A stretch of 64,000 bases of DNA. Source: Fasciolopsis buskii (Eukaryota > Platyhelminthes > Trematoda > Plagiorchiida > Fasciolidae). A program made the translations under genes and the position numbers. Below, piece by piece: positions 49,162 through 61,170 of the stretch. The stretch is from the NCBI GenBank assembly GCA_008360955.1, contig LUCM01003950.1, positions 95,830 through 159,829 of the forward strand, read 5' to 3'. The notes under the pieces are model-generated. The model made no database searches, was not told the DNA's origin, and saw nothing but the letters and a program-made list of their open reading frames with translations. Position 1 is the stretch's first letter. Each line of letters begins with the position of its first letter.

Positions 49162-51716
49162 CTAAGAAATCACTGTTAGACAACGCAACCGAAATGAACA
49201 ATTAAGCCTGCCAAACAAGTGTTTTAAACGTTTTGCTTGACGTCATGCAAAAAATGAATTTGTTTCTTCATTATACTGGTCGTAAATGGTTATTGTTTGA
49301 GCAAATTTTGCACCGGTAACTCGAAATCACTAGTCACAGATAGTGTTTGGAACTAAAATGTGGGGCGCAGTTCAGGGAAATTTCCAATTGTCTTGGCCAA
49401 GTTGGTATTAAAATGGTAATCTATTATAATAAGTCTTTATCTACGGGCTGCATTCAGTTAAAAGTGGTCTAGGATGGCAAAACTTTCCTTTCACTCTCAT
49501 CGACCAACATTAAACCAAAAGCTGATTATCCTAAATATGGTTGAGTACAGTGAAAATACCGTTGGCATTGGTGCTGATTCATTGGCTGTTGATTGTGAAG
49601 CTCGGGATTAGAACGCCACGTTTAAGTGTTACAAATTAATGAGAACTATATTGTTTTTGGAAGGAACGAAGCCTTCTTTTATCAAGAAAAATACCTTACG
49701 TTGTTTCTTTATTTTCCTACTGGAAGACCAAGAACAAAAATAGAGCAGACTTCCGTACCATCCAGTACCATCCCCTACCCACAAGTTTCCCATAACGGAA
49801 TAGTCGCCAAATTGGTGGTGAGCAGTGAATGAAATTGAGCTCATAATCACTGAACACGCGATCAACGGCAAACAGCATTAGTGACGAGTAGCTGATACAT
49901 TTTCTTACTACTAACACTAAAAAATACCACATGTGTATGCTGCTAACAATGCGATGAAGAGGTTGTATCCCATCAAAAAACAAGGTCACACTCTCCCATT
50001 GTGTCTCACTGACCAAATAAAGTTTACTAGAAGGGGCGAATCAACTGTCTGACTGATCGCGGGTTCATCCTATTTGAAAGTTTTATCATGTTGGTAAGGC
50101 TTGGGTGCACAATGAATACGGGTACATCTCCGAGTAAAATAATTACTCTGGACCGGAATGCTGAATGGTCCAGCAGTCCATAATGCAACGTACGATTAAA
50201 ACGATGAACGTTTCACCGAATGACCATTGATATTTAAGTAGAAAAAACACGCCAATATTCTGGTACCTCAGACACGTTGACTGTGGCTGTACTAATGGGC
50301 CTGCGCATACAGACTTGCAAGATATGAAGAACAAGTCCCCTCTGTGGTATCGGAATCTGAAGAGAGAGGGACAATTCATGTATTCTAGCATAATCTACTG
50401 TGGGTATTTAAAAACTCGCCAGACTAAACCAGAAATTGAAAAGATGTGGCTTCTTACAAATAAACGACAAGATTCTGTTTGTAGAAAGCCAATTAGTAGC
50501 CAATGGAATGACTCATTTTAGCTGCTAGTTCAATTTGTTTATCGAATTTGCGGACTGATCCGAGAATGCTTCCTAAAGAAAATTATTCAGTCAGGAGCAC
50601 GCAGGTGTCAGTCACCTGATCCAACCGAACTATGCTTATTACAACCGATAAATGCAATAAAAATCTTTTTAACCTTAGTTGTGAGGTGCTACCAACAGAA
50701 CAAATTCGAGCAAACATAAATTCACTGTATCAGAACGAAAATTCAGGCTTTTGCGCAGTGATGTGGGACAATGAGAGGTGATACGCTGTCTCAAGGCACC
50801 AATGAAAGGGCAGTCAGCTCAGATGGTTTTTATCATAGACCAATTCGTTTTCAATATTCAATACTATTATCAACCGCTGTTGATGGCAACAAGATCAATT
50901 TTAATCAAAACTATGCAAATTTCATGATGACAGTAAGATTATTGTTGTTTCCCTCTTTCGTTTTTTATTGTTTTCTACTTGCAAACTGTTCCGAAGGCTT
51001 TTAAACGTCAGTGTCAGACAAATGATGGATGAGAAAACGGGGTTGCCCTTATAAAATAAACGAATAGTACTCAATACAAGGCCCTCACACGTTTGATAAT
51101 CCCGCGGATATTGTGGAAAATATTTTGACATTCCGCGCTCTGAAACCACATTTCTATTTTACAGCGCATTAGCTAGAGCGAAATGGGATGTGCTAATAGG
51201 GGTCAGTTTTCGTTAATTTTTGAGATTGTTGTCTGGATCTGCCAAGCCCGTTCCCTTAGAGTGCTCTCGCATGCCTCTCATGCCATCGTTGTGTCGGTCA
51301 AGTGACTTATGTTCTCGCGCAACCCGTTCAACCTAGTGATTCCGTGACCTCAGCCGCGGTTATTAATTATCTTTAGGAGTCTAGTGCGTCCCTGGGATTG
51401 ATGATTGATGATGAGCCCCGTTAAGTATGAGGTCAAGTAAGTAAATGAACTGCGAGAATACGGGAATACATCACCTTGAGGGAAGCTTAAAATATTCACG
51501 AAAAATCTGCAGATGGAGTTACTGTTGACCTTCAAGCAAAAATTTACGCACGTGCACTTGCTTGGAGGTATTTTATATGTACATGTATTACCTGAATGAA
51601 TGAAAAAAATTAGTCCGGAACTAAAAGATCGGTTTCACAAATCACAGTTATGGTTTTTCTGTAGACTGTACAACGAAGAGCTTCCATGTACACTCTTGAC
51701 TCTACAAATTAGATTA

Positions 51717-51734
51717 TGATATATATATATATAC
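51717..51734. repeat. Short (TA)n tract
   Basis: A run of about 15 alternating T and A bases (GATATATATATATATAC) in the last intron of gene C; simple sequence. Confidence 0.8.
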
Positions 51735-51819
51735 GCAAGAATCTAGATACTCGCTTGCATATCTGTACAATTTAATCTTCATACTTTGTTTTCGTATTCG
51801 CACAAGTTTACTTGTACAG

Positions 51820-52045
51820 AAAGGGTCGTTTGGGGTCACCATGGAGTCTGGTTTTTCACATGCTTCAATTATGTGTGTATTGGAGGGACAGTACCGCAGC
51901 GTCAGAATCCAAGAACCTCGGGAGAACCGACATTGACGAATCTGAAATTTGGAGTGACACAGACTCTATAATATCCGAACCCGTCAGAAATGATAACGAA
52001 ACTGGCAACAGTAAATTTCCATCCACCACAGTGACATGCGATTAA
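51820..52045 (+). CDS. Gene C, terminal exon
   Basis: After the TTTACTTGTACAG acceptor a 74-codon frame runs to TAA at 52043-52045. Its single-base entry completes the codon left by 48525-48801, though further exons between them are possible. It begins KGRLGSPWSLVFHMLQLCVY and ends in an acidic, Ser/Thr-rich tail (IDESEIWSDTDSIISEPV), likely disordered. The P-W-S-L-V motif followed by Y-W faintly recalls dymeclin C-termini, but I do not rely on it. Confidence 0.55.
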
Positions 52046-52121
52046 GAATTAAAACGTTGGAATGCCAGATATTCAATGGGCTTCAACAGCGACGCAGCGA
52101 AGACTGGGCCGTCTAACAAAC

Positions 52122-52357
52122 CTGGGGTTCTTTTCATGTAGAATACAAGGAATGAAAATACTAACGAAGTGAACAAAATACAAATATGAGTTGTGACACA
52201 AATAAGCAACAACTGCAACGGATAAAGATTTTTGTGATGTATAAAAGAAAACCTCCACACCATCTTTGTAAACGATTATAAGACCTATTAGCACTCCCGT
52301 TAGAAAAACTATCAACACACTAGCAAAAGAAGCAGGGATGACTAACAATGCAAGAAG
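52122..52357 (-). CDS. Gene E, membrane-segment exon
   Basis: After a very strong acceptor (CCCTGTTTTTTAG) the minus strand encodes a transmembrane helix (VIPASFASVLIVFLTGVLIG, then LIIVYKDG). An alternative ending within this open frame uses a small intron (donor GTGGAG near 52259, acceptor TTATCCGTTGCAG) and reads a second helix (ICILFTSLVFSFLVFYMKR) to a stop at about 52045. Either way the product is a membrane protein. The family is not recognised. Confidence 0.45.
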
Positions 52358-52508
52358 CTAAAAAACAGGGCTATGCACCAAAGTAAACAATAAATGATGA
52401 GTAATGCTCACAAATGTCGGATTGTACCAAGACAATAAAGCAGTCCAAATTTGTTACACTTGCATACAGTGAAAATTTTAAAATCAAGCAAGTTTCCATA
52501 TGGCCTAC

Positions 52509-52565
52509 ATAGTAAGAAATGTTAGGCATTGTTAATATAAAGAAAGTAGGGTGAAAACCCATGGA
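52509..52565 (-). CDS. Gene E, short upstream exon
   Basis: A 57-nt exon, phase 0 to phase 0, with acceptor CTGTACCTTTTCAG and donor TAT|GTAGGC, reading SMGFHPTFFILTMPNISYY. It joins in phase to the exon at 52122-52357 over a 151-nt intron. Confidence 0.4.
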
Positions 52566-55500
52566 CTGAAAAGGTACAGAGGTCAACAACATCAATCGAC
52601 GATATTTCTCTCGGAAAAATTCCAATATTAGAAGACATTATTTTTTTCTTGAAAAATTTGCTGTGTTATGAAAGACCTCTAGATATTACTTTCTGACCAG
52701 TCTTTAGTGTACAGTTAAGCGGTAGTCAAGTGTCTTCTGTGTTGCCTGGGAATGTGAGTAACTTTGTGAGTAACTTTAAAAACTGACGACTGGTAGAAAA
52801 TGATAGAAAATGGAAGTTGTGACCGTTGCAATGCATAATGGCCTCAGCCGTTTCACACTGAAGTTGAGGACAATATTCCCAATGACTACGTTAGCTGATC
52901 CACTGATCTTACGTACCCTGCTTTGTCATCAGCTAGGCAGTCAACCGCACGATCGATTGCAGATTAACGACCAATATTCATGTTCCAACTGATCAGGGAG
53001 TATAACAAGTAATCAGTGGTCTCTAGACATTATCAGAGGTCGAAAAAATGACCGAAGAAGGATGCTAACTGTTTATGAAAACGCACGCAGTGAGCCTTCC
53101 TGCTGGGTGGAATAATTGAAAACAGATCGAGCTGACAAAAATTCAGCATTATGGTGATCGCCTTGTCATGGACCTACTTATGAGTAGACAAAGATGTAAT
53201 AAAACATTTTCGAAGATGAAAAAATATACTGAAGTCAGACCTTTTCAGTAGCAAATGTTTTCGCATAATAGGATATTGCTTTCCAGCCTGGTATTCGATG
53301 TTTTGATTGCACTAACTGGTGCAAATAATTTTAAGACACCGAGAGCAGAAGGCACGGTTAGGGGATCTCATAGGCGGAAGAAGCTTCTCAGCATGCTGTT
53401 TACTCCACTTACTGGAAGTCTCCTGGGGCGGAATCTGCTGTTTTATAAAAATGTCTCGGATCAGTGCTCGCTCAACTATTTATCAGTCGTTTGCTCCTAG
53501 AGCTACGGCCGGAGTTAGCAAAGTAAGCTGGTGCGAATAAATTGATGCCTCTTTTGAGGAGATTAGTACAGCCTGCTTCAAACTGAAGACAAAATGCAAA
53601 GTAAAACTAAATTCTAATGTTTTACTTTAATTAAAATTTTACCTATACTGTTATGACTCGATTCTGAGTAGCCAAGGAGTTTGCAAAGGGAAAATTTTTC
53701 CAAGAAGTTAATAACTCATGAATTGCCATTGCTTTCAGCCAGCTCGATATTTTCACTCACTATGGATGGCCAAACACACGAACTCCGCCTATTTGTCATG
53801 CGCCAACGGCAAACATTCCGTGCTTTATAAGTATACCAGGCCAGTCTGCTTTCCTCGAGAGGTATTTATTATATAATACGGTAATCTTTGCATTCACATC
53901 CGTGCCCCTTATTGCTCGATCAGAGACTAATTTTTTATGCCTGTTTATTCTTTACCGGTTTGGTTGCTTCCAGTAGGTGCAGCTAAGCTCCGGCTTGAAA
54001 GGTGGCCATAAATTTCGCGCGTTCATTCTTCTGTAGCAAGTGAAAATGCTGCCTTGTCTCAAATACCTAAAAATCAGGATTCTGATCACTTATCTTATGC
54101 TTGGTATCCATAGTAACGTACTCAAGGCCAAATCTGATATCCACGAAATATAAGTATACTATATACAGTGCAATGTTAGTTCGGCTGTTTATTCCCAATT
54201 TCTCTTGCGATAAACAGTAAGTGGCATGTAAAACTAATATTTAGCTCTCTACACACTTGATTTTCTTGCCTGCCCCAACCATAACAACCAGTGGTTGCTT
54301 GAAGCGATTAGCTTATTTATTCGGAAGCATTTCAAATGATTTGCGTTGTGAAATCTTTTGTGCCTAAATTCGTGGCTAAAGAGCGAAACAGAGGGTTCCG
54401 AGGTGAAACATATGCGATGTGGATCATCGCAAAGCAAACATTTAGGGCATTGCTTCTAAAACCGAAAACACTATCACCTAATAACTCGTTTCAAGTGCAC
54501 TTTTCGGTTATTTCAAAGTGAAAGACCAAGTTGGGTGTCACGTCTTATTAATCACTTCAGGAACTCATGCGAAGGCTCTGAAATAGGGAATAAGTTAGGA
54601 GTTAAAACCAGAAATCACAACGACAGACGCTAAAACCAAGGGGATCTTTATTAAAGAGGATCCCGAAACGTTCGCAAATTTTCCTCAAGATCCTGAAATT
54701 TTCCATGCAAAGAGAGTCACCGTTTTCTAAGAACGAATTGGTCGGTTAAATGAACAAATTAATGTCTGGTATGGAAGAATTATTTGTCTTACTTCCAACT
54801 GCAAAGCTTGAACATGACAAACAATGGCCACCGTAATATTATAAGGAAGCATGATTTTGCACACTACAAGGTGAAATCAGTGAGTTCAATGATTGACTAG
54901 GAAAGTTAAAATATAAGTAATGATTCCAATCAGTCTTACTTCATGAGGGAACTCTCTGAAACAGGCGAAATGGCACAAAATTTAACAGACGACTCAGACA
55001 ACTTATATAGGTTGACAACTACAGGACTATTTTATACGGAATGTTTGCTGACCATGGAGAAGAAAATGAAAAGTATCCTGAAATACACCAGCAGTCACTT
55101 ACCACAGGTCACTGTGAGCACCAGCTCTAATACCGTTTGGTTGATGCATCTATAACAGAGAGCATTCAACAGAGTGAGGAACCCTTGACGGCACAAATGA
55201 CGTAAACATGTATCAGAAACTAGTGCTATACATTTTTTGGTCAACTATTTAGGTTTTCGAGACTGCAATTAGCAACAGTGTTGCGCAAGAGCTTCGCTTC
55301 TCGTCTGATTGTGGTTCTAAGACTGAATGGCCTCTGACTGCGCAGCAAGTGATGTCTTGGCAATCATTGGCTACCAAACATCTCTCTCAATAGCTCAAAG
55401 CAACATTAATTTTGCCCCCCTTTTAAAGTTTTGAAGGTAACGCCAACTAGTCAATTTAGCCAGAGGCTTTCCTTAGACTCGATACCATGCGCTAGCCCAT

Positions 55501-56034
55501 CAAAAGAGATCCCATTGAATTTCTAAGACAAGCCATCTAATATGTGTTCTTCAGGAAGTTTGAAATCAACCTAGATGAGATTAGTCGAAAATGAAGCTTA
55601 AGAACGTTAAAGTGGTTTGTGTTACACTCGTCAAATTCTAGCACATGTTCTAGGGCACAAGTGACGAAGATGAGCTGTTTCCATACTTCCCTTAATTGTC
55701 GCTAACCGATTAAGAAAGATGCGTGCGTGAAGTGACTTACCTTTTTGTCCATCCATCAGACTGACCAGTCAGAAAAAAAGGAATAGAACGTAAGCTAAAC
55801 GTTTGTGTTTATGCACCCTTCTATATTGGACCATTGGCTGAAGATCTTGTTTGCATCACTTGAACAATTGCCGTGCTGCTTTCTAACTAACAATGAGGCT
55901 TTCCGTAAGTGTGCAAATAAACCGTATGACCATAACCCTTACAATTGCACTTATCGGCTGGTTGCATTCGCAGACCCAATAATTGCATTACCAACCTTTC
56001 TTTTACAGTACTAAGACCGATAGAAGGCCCAACC
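52566..56034. other. No feature seen
   Basis: About 3.5 kb with scattered short frames on both strands and no convincing splice-bounded exon or element motif. Confidence 0.4.
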
Positions 56035-56130
56035 GATCATTTTGCTTATCGATGCTCGAATCCTGGGTTCATAACGGTGAAGCTGTGGAACATTAGAAAA
56101 CAACTGTCTTGGTTTCATGGAATATGCTTA
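56035..56130 (+). mobile_element. SM-alpha-like SINE copy, degraded
   Basis: GCTGTGGAACATTAGAAAAC, followed by AACTGTCTTGGTTTCATGG, occupies the place of the hammerhead core and tail in the family (core-like GCTGAxGA, AATAGGA, GAAAC; tail CCATGGTTTC). Just upstream, GCTCGAATCCTGGG resembles a tRNA T-arm. The similarity is partial, so the call depends on the other copies. Confidence 0.45.
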
Positions 56131-56806
56131 ATTTGTGGCCCTGGATACTCTCGTTGTACAGCAAGATTAGTCTTGCGACCGACTTCGCATCAATACCCAC
56201 ACGTTGGACGATGTACAGGAAACCGTAAAATATGTGGAAGAATTGAGACATATTTGTTTATGTCGATAAGAAATATGGAAATAACATCAAAACTTAGGCC
56301 TCTCAAGAGCCACAATTCTCAGTGCGCACATTTTGAGATTTCACTCCGTTGGACATACAGTTTTGAGATCACCAGGACTATTGACCATCGGCAGTTGCCC
56401 ATATTTTATCCTTTCAATGGCATAATCGTGAGCCACACAACCGGAAATCACAGTTAGTTCTTTCTGAACATCCAGATGAGAAATCTTTTGGAGAAAATGG
56501 CCTGAAGATATTCAGTTCATCATTTCGACCAAGCCTAACTGGCTGCTTATCGGACGAGGGCAGATTTGCGGAAGGCGCCGTTAATTTGTGTGCCTAAACA
56601 GCTGGAGTTTGTACCACCTGAGGACTGCGTATTTCCCGTGTCACGTTGCTAATGAATTGTTGGGCGCATTTCGGCAAATGGACGTCACAATTTGATTCTG
56701 AAAACAAGGTACATGGTGGGAAGTAGCAATTGCATAGTAATTACAGACCTCAAGTGTTGATTTGATTATTTGATTATCCGTTTGAATAGCTTGCAAGAGT
56801 GTAGTC

Positions 56807-57007
56807 TTAGAAAGGGCCTTCTCCTGGGATGGGTTTTCCGCGGCATTCGTTGACAAGATCGTTTTCTACGAAAGGTGAAAGGGCTTTCGAATTATTCTTA
56901 TCTAAAATGGGTGGGAATTGATCAGTCACCTCAGTCGAATAAACTTCTGCTCTGTAATTCGGTGTTTCAGTTTTGATGAAAACATGCCCTATCCCCTGAG
57001 GATAATT
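56807..57007 (-). CDS. Gene D, terminal exon
   Basis: A 66-codon frame from a strong acceptor (GATCACACACTTGCAG) to TAA at 56809-56807. It begins NYPQGIGHVFIKTETPNYRA and ends CRGKPIPGEGPF. An overlapping frame that starts within it and runs to 56641 also looks protein-like, so an alternative 3' end cannot be excluded. Confidence 0.6.
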   Translation of the reverse strand, partial: NYPQGIGHVFIKTETPNYRAEVYSTEVTDQFPPILDKNNSKALSPFVENDLVNECRGKPIPGEGPF

Positions 57008-57111
57008 CTGCAAGTGTGTGATCAAAATAAAAGAAACGAAATAGAATGCGAGAATCCGTTCCAATTGAGGTTAGATTTCTTGCCACCATTCTGTGAAAAC
57101 GTACGACTAAC

Positions 57112-57159
57112 GAAATTAGTAGGGCAAATCATCTCCTGTGGAGACTTCTCAACGCGCTC
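57112..57159 (-). CDS. Gene D, exon 7
   Basis: A 48-nt exon, phase 0 to phase 0, reading ERVEKSPQEMICPTNF. The acceptor is ATATTCAAGAG and the donor TTC|GTTAGT. Joining it to the last exon removes a 104-nt intron with a good acceptor. Confidence 0.5.
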
Positions 57160-57359
57160 CTCTTGAATATATCGGTAAGTTGTAGAAACTGTTTTCCTAG
57201 TGATCATCATGAGATGAACAGCGCGCTGGCTAATAAAAATGTCCGAATGTAACCTGGAAAACAGGAGCTAATTTGCACTATTTCTACCTGATATTCGAAG
57301 ATCTACCGGTTTCCGTACAAAATGTAAACGGAAAACGAATTACAGTAATTATGTATTAC

Positions 57360-57590
57360 TTCTTTCTTTTCAATGACATAGTCAGCCGCAGGAAAACCTC
57401 TGGTACTGCCGAGTAACTTATAATCATCGTCCTTTTCCAACGACTGGTCTTTCTTTCTTTTTGTAGTGCATGATTTATGTAAATGCCTTTGAGGCATTTG
57501 CCCTAGACATTTGAGAGGGGACTCAGTGAAAACTAGTCCGCCATTAGATGAAAATCTGTCCCCTTTTTTCCGGTCTGCTACCAACTCATA
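57360..57590 (-). CDS. Gene D, exon 6
   Basis: A 231-nt exon, phase 0 to phase 0 (acceptor TTAATTTTGAG, donor GAA|GTAATA). It is polar and strongly basic, with a KRKKDQSLEKDDDYK stretch, and ends GFPAADYVIEKKE. The Lys/Arg cluster could be a nuclear localisation signal. Confidence 0.6.
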
Positions 57591-57693
57591 CTCAAAATTA
57601 AATGCAAGTCAACTATTAATGCAATGAATTTAGCGACTCGCGTATTGTAGTAAAATAATTGACTAGTTCCAACGAAGCGCCGGATGGCATTAC

Positions 57694-57763
57694 CGTATGA
57701 GACCTAAGCAGATGATGGAATCGAGGCGTGATATAACGTGGTATATAATCAGATCTCTCGCCA
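57694..57763 (-). CDS. Gene D, exon 5
   Basis: A 70-nt exon with acceptor ACCTTTGTTTCAAG and donor ACG|GTAATG. Its one-base entry completes a Ser codon with the previous exon; it reads GERSDYIPRYITPRFHHLLR and leaves in phase 0. Confidence 0.55.
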
Positions 57764-57833
57764 CTTGAAACAAAGGTTTTATTTGTAACATGTATCAATC
57801 GTCGTAGAACGCCAAAGGGGCCCACGCCGGGAA

Positions 57834-57890
57834 ATTACATCTACCAACAACGCTGTGTTATTAACATTATATTATTCACAATAAAAGGGT
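57834..57890 (+). repeat. Short repeat shared with 33392-33450
   Basis: ATTACATCTACCAAC, an ACGCTGTG block and GTTATTAACATTATAT match the 3' part of the repeat at 33355-33450 at roughly 90 percent by eye. The hairpin and GAAACGTC part are absent here. It lies in an intron of gene D. Confidence 0.6.
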
Positions 57891-58106
57891 CAGGTCCAAC
57901 CTACTTATTGTCATCTAAGTAAGTCTAGCAAAAATTACGCAGCCAACTATGGGCTGTTGCCTAGAAAGTGTCACGCGTCCGTAATAAGTGTGTTGGGTTA
58001 AAGGGTGGAACGTGGCATATACCATTCGCTTTTGCATGAAAATGCACTTTCAATCAACATCTAAAAAACACACTGTCGTATTTATTAGTCAAAGAAAAAT
58101 AAAAAC

Positions 58107-58246
58107 CTGTTTTGAAAAATGGAGGAAGTAGTCGGATGATGTGCAAGGTAAATGTCGAACAGAATATAACGAAACTCTTCCTTGTCTTCGTTATCCCCAG
58201 GATAACAACAATATTTTCCCTTGTTTGTGGAATCATGTTGGGTATC
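58107..58246 (-). CDS. Gene D, exon 4
   Basis: A 140-nt exon with an excellent acceptor (CGTATTTGTTTTAG) and the donor ACAG|GTTTTT. It reads DTQHDSTNKGKYCCYPGDNE, then EEFRYILFDIYLAHHP, entering in phase 0 and leaving two bases. The polar start and the aromatic-rich end look like real protein; the other frames are less plausible. Confidence 0.6.
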
Positions 58247-58685
58247 CTAAAACAAATACGTTTAATTAAAAATTGCACCATTTTTTAAGTGAAAATGGTT
58301 GTTACTTCTAGGAATGATGAGCGGTAAACAAATGTAATTGTCAACGTACTTGTTATTTCTCCGCTATTGAGGACGTTTGCTGACAGTGCACAACGGCGGA
58401 AGTACTGGATGGCACAACTGTCAAAGCTGCAACTGTACCATTAGGATTTAACCTTTGTGTTATAACAACAATGACCAATCGTCAACTAACGGTGAAACGT
58501 TCATACCCCCAAGCCATTTGATTTAACCTGTTGGTCGTACCAACATCAATCGCCACTATTCCCACTGTTTACATGCGAGTTTAGGCGTAGTTCTTGCAGC
58601 AAACGGCGCTCTCATTTAAATGGTACTACTCGACAAATAAGTTTATTCACACGTCCAGCAAAGAAACGGCAACAACCCCACCTAC

Positions 58686-58710
58686 CAATCGTCCCCTGAA
58701 GCATTTTGTC
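58686..58710 (-). CDS. Gene D, 25-nt micro-exon (tentative)
   Basis: A 25-nt segment between a good acceptor (TTTGTTGCCTTTCAG) and the donor TTG|GTAGGT reads TKCFRGRL after completing an ATG codon. It is proposed because exons 2 and 4 cannot be joined directly (phase 2 to phase 0) and this segment repairs the phase exactly. Confidence 0.35.
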
Positions 58711-58895
58711 CTGAAAGGCAACAAATGGAAAACAGCAGCTAACTTGCCTAGACATGGGCCTGTGAATATGTTATTGACGCACTCTCATTCATCAATCCTA
58801 ACTTAAAGACAATCTGAGATATGGGAAGTGTTGACTGCATGCACAGTCGGATAATGGGATATAAGAAGCGCAGTGTGACTGTCTAGTGTTTTTAC

Positions 58896-58977
58896 ATGAT
58901 AATATTGGGAATAAGAAATTTGTTCCCTCGAAAACCAGCAGACCTGAATTGATATAAATCAGAGAGTTTGCGAGTGC
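58896..58977 (-). CDS. Gene D, exon 2
   Basis: An 82-nt exon after a strong acceptor (CCTACAATTTTTCAG), with two-base entry completing the previous codon. It reads TRKLSDLYQFRSAGFRGNK, then FLIPNII, and leaves two bases at AT|GTAAAA. Confidence 0.55.
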
Positions 58978-60195
58978 CTGAAAAATTGTAGGGCAACTGT
59001 CTGTCTTAAACAGAATCGGCAAATAAAAAAGAATGAATAATATTTACGAAACCCTAGGGGGATTAATTTAAGGCAGACTGGAAGACAGTCGGATTCATGG
59101 GCATCGACACAGCTTCACGGCACCGACAGAATCAACTGCGTTGTTGATGGAGAGAATTCCGGTCAATCGAAATCGGTCAGAAACAAAGTCGCATCATCTC
59201 ACCTTTGTCAATTATTGTAGCGTTAGCTCTGCATCAATCAGCCCTTGGCATACTTTATTTTGTTGTGAAGCATGTACATACACAATATTCACATTATAAG
59301 CATCAAAGCAATAACTGCAGCACAAGGATGTAAAATAGATTTGATGCATGAAAAAATCAATTTCGAAGGATGTTATACACGTTTAGATGGTCTTGGCAAA
59401 ATTGGTTATAATTTTACGATAAACGTGCGGCAGCCGTTAGCAAGTGTGAATAAGTGTGTTAGTAGAACAAATCATTGCCAGAAGTTCTAAACCTTCTAAT
59501 GGGTCTGACGGATGTACTGGTATTTTAAGGAATTCATTATTATGATCTTAATTGTATAGAATGGGAAATCCACCGGGTCAATATGCAACCAAAAGTAGAG
59601 ACAACTAGGTGACTATATACCATTTAGATTTTCGTTTCACTACGGCACAACGAACGAATCAAAATGTCCTGTGCATCCTGCTCAGCTGTGCTGTTTGCTA
59701 CGATTGATTAGTGACCGATAACACTAATCCAATGACTAAAACCAGATTAATTGTTGGATGTCACTGGAATAGTGTTTCGCGTAACGTTGAATTTTCACTC
59801 ATGTACTTTGGTCTCGAGACCAGTGTACTTGGCGGCTTAGTAGTGGCTGGCTGTAGGGAGAAATTGGCTGGTTCGTTTCCGGTTTGTGATGTTGACCTTT
59901 GAACGAACAGTGTGTAAGTGGCACATCCATTCTAAATAACCTGACGAGTTCCCTTAAACTAGTTATTTAGCTTTTTCTGACATGGTGCCACCTGCAACAT
60001 AGTTCATGGTGTATATGTATATATGTCTATAATTTTGAATTGTTTGAATACAAAACTCGACTGGCACTGACTGCAATTGCTCTGGTTCATTTCTTAGAGC
60101 GCAAGATCATTTCTATCCATAAGGTGACGAAATCAGCAGAACTGCAACATAATTTAGCCTTTGACTTTGCAACAACTGCCTCAAAGAATGGAAAC

Positions 60196-60281
60196 CTGTA
60201 ATTCGGAAGTATTCAATCTTCTTATCCTTTTTAGCGGAATTAGGGATTATCTCGAAAGGTTGGAACCGCAATGTACCAATT
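60196..60281 (-). CDS. Gene D, exon 1 of those visible (unknown family)
   Basis: The first of eight minus-strand exons whose phases agree from end to end. This 86-nt exon has a strong acceptor (ACCAAAAACCTCTCCAG) and the donor ACAG|GTTTCC. It reads IGTLRFQPFEIIPNSAKKDK, then IEYFRIT, with alternating beta-like pattern. Entry needs one base and exit is phase 1. Upstream exons must exist, as there is no start codon. The assembled protein visible here is about 290 residues, without a membrane segment, and does not match a family I know. Confidence 0.55.
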
Positions 60282-60413
60282 CTGGAGAGGTTTTTGGTGG
60301 AGAGAAGGCAGCTATTCTTGAGTTCCGCGTTTGACAATCAGGAACCTATCATTACCACAGACGGCTGGTTCTAAGAAATACGAAAACTTTGAAAATGTTA
60401 TGCTCCGTCATAT

Positions 60414-61170
60414 TTGACGAATCAATTTTTAATCACAGAACGAACCAAATTCAGTTGGCCACAACAAAACGGTTCTCAAGATATTCACGGATTTTTCCGT
60501 AACTTCAAGCATCAGCTGCACCTTGGGACTCCGGGAATCCAATGGATGTTCGAATTTTGGACTGCTTCGTTGCTGAAATTAACAGTCAACGGTTACACTA
60601 GAAGCCATCATTATTTGCTGCTCCTGCTCCCCAACGAGTGCGTAATGTCTGTGAGCAGCATTAGGATTTGAAAGCCTAAAGGAACCCACTTTACGGATTT
60701 AGCTTTCCAACTATGGCTTCATACATCCAGGAATAAATTTGGTTCCGAACCACAGACAACCAGGGTTGAGGGATCCAAATCAAAATCCTCTTTGGGAATT
60801 TTGGCTCTTGAGGGAAGTTAAATTCTCGGTATACACGTTGCTTCCGAGATGTTGTGTTTTAAGTGCGGTAAAGTTGATCACTTTCAATTTGTTTGTCGGA
60901 TTACCCAGTCAGCTGACAGACTTTCATCCCATCACTTGTCGCTATTTGTAGACAGTCTCCCTCAAGAATATTCAACGTCCATTCCTTGCTGAGATAAAGC
61001 CCAAAACCAATTCATAATTGATACTGGGTGCATAAACTGGTTTGCTCTATTAGCTGTTATACAACGTGCTATTTTTAGTTCCGTAATAAAGTTGCATATT
61101 ACTGCTTTCGTAAGCATTTCCGGTTGCATAGTATGAATAATAGGCATATATATACTTAACCCCTTATAGA
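60414..61170 (+). mobile_element. Ty3/gypsy-like gag-pol relic
   Basis: One plus-strand register (first bases divisible by three) carries all the signals. At 60414-60671 is a gag-like open stretch (YLLLLLPNECV). At 60855-60896 is a complete CCHC zinc knuckle (CFKCGKVDHFQFVC). At 61011-61031 is FIIDTGC, the aspartic protease active site, followed by ISGC and IIGIY-type positions to about 61165. Several in-frame stops interrupt it, so it is dead. A knuckle followed closely by a DTG protease is the gag-pol order of gypsy-type LTR elements. No LTRs were identified. Confidence 0.7.
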
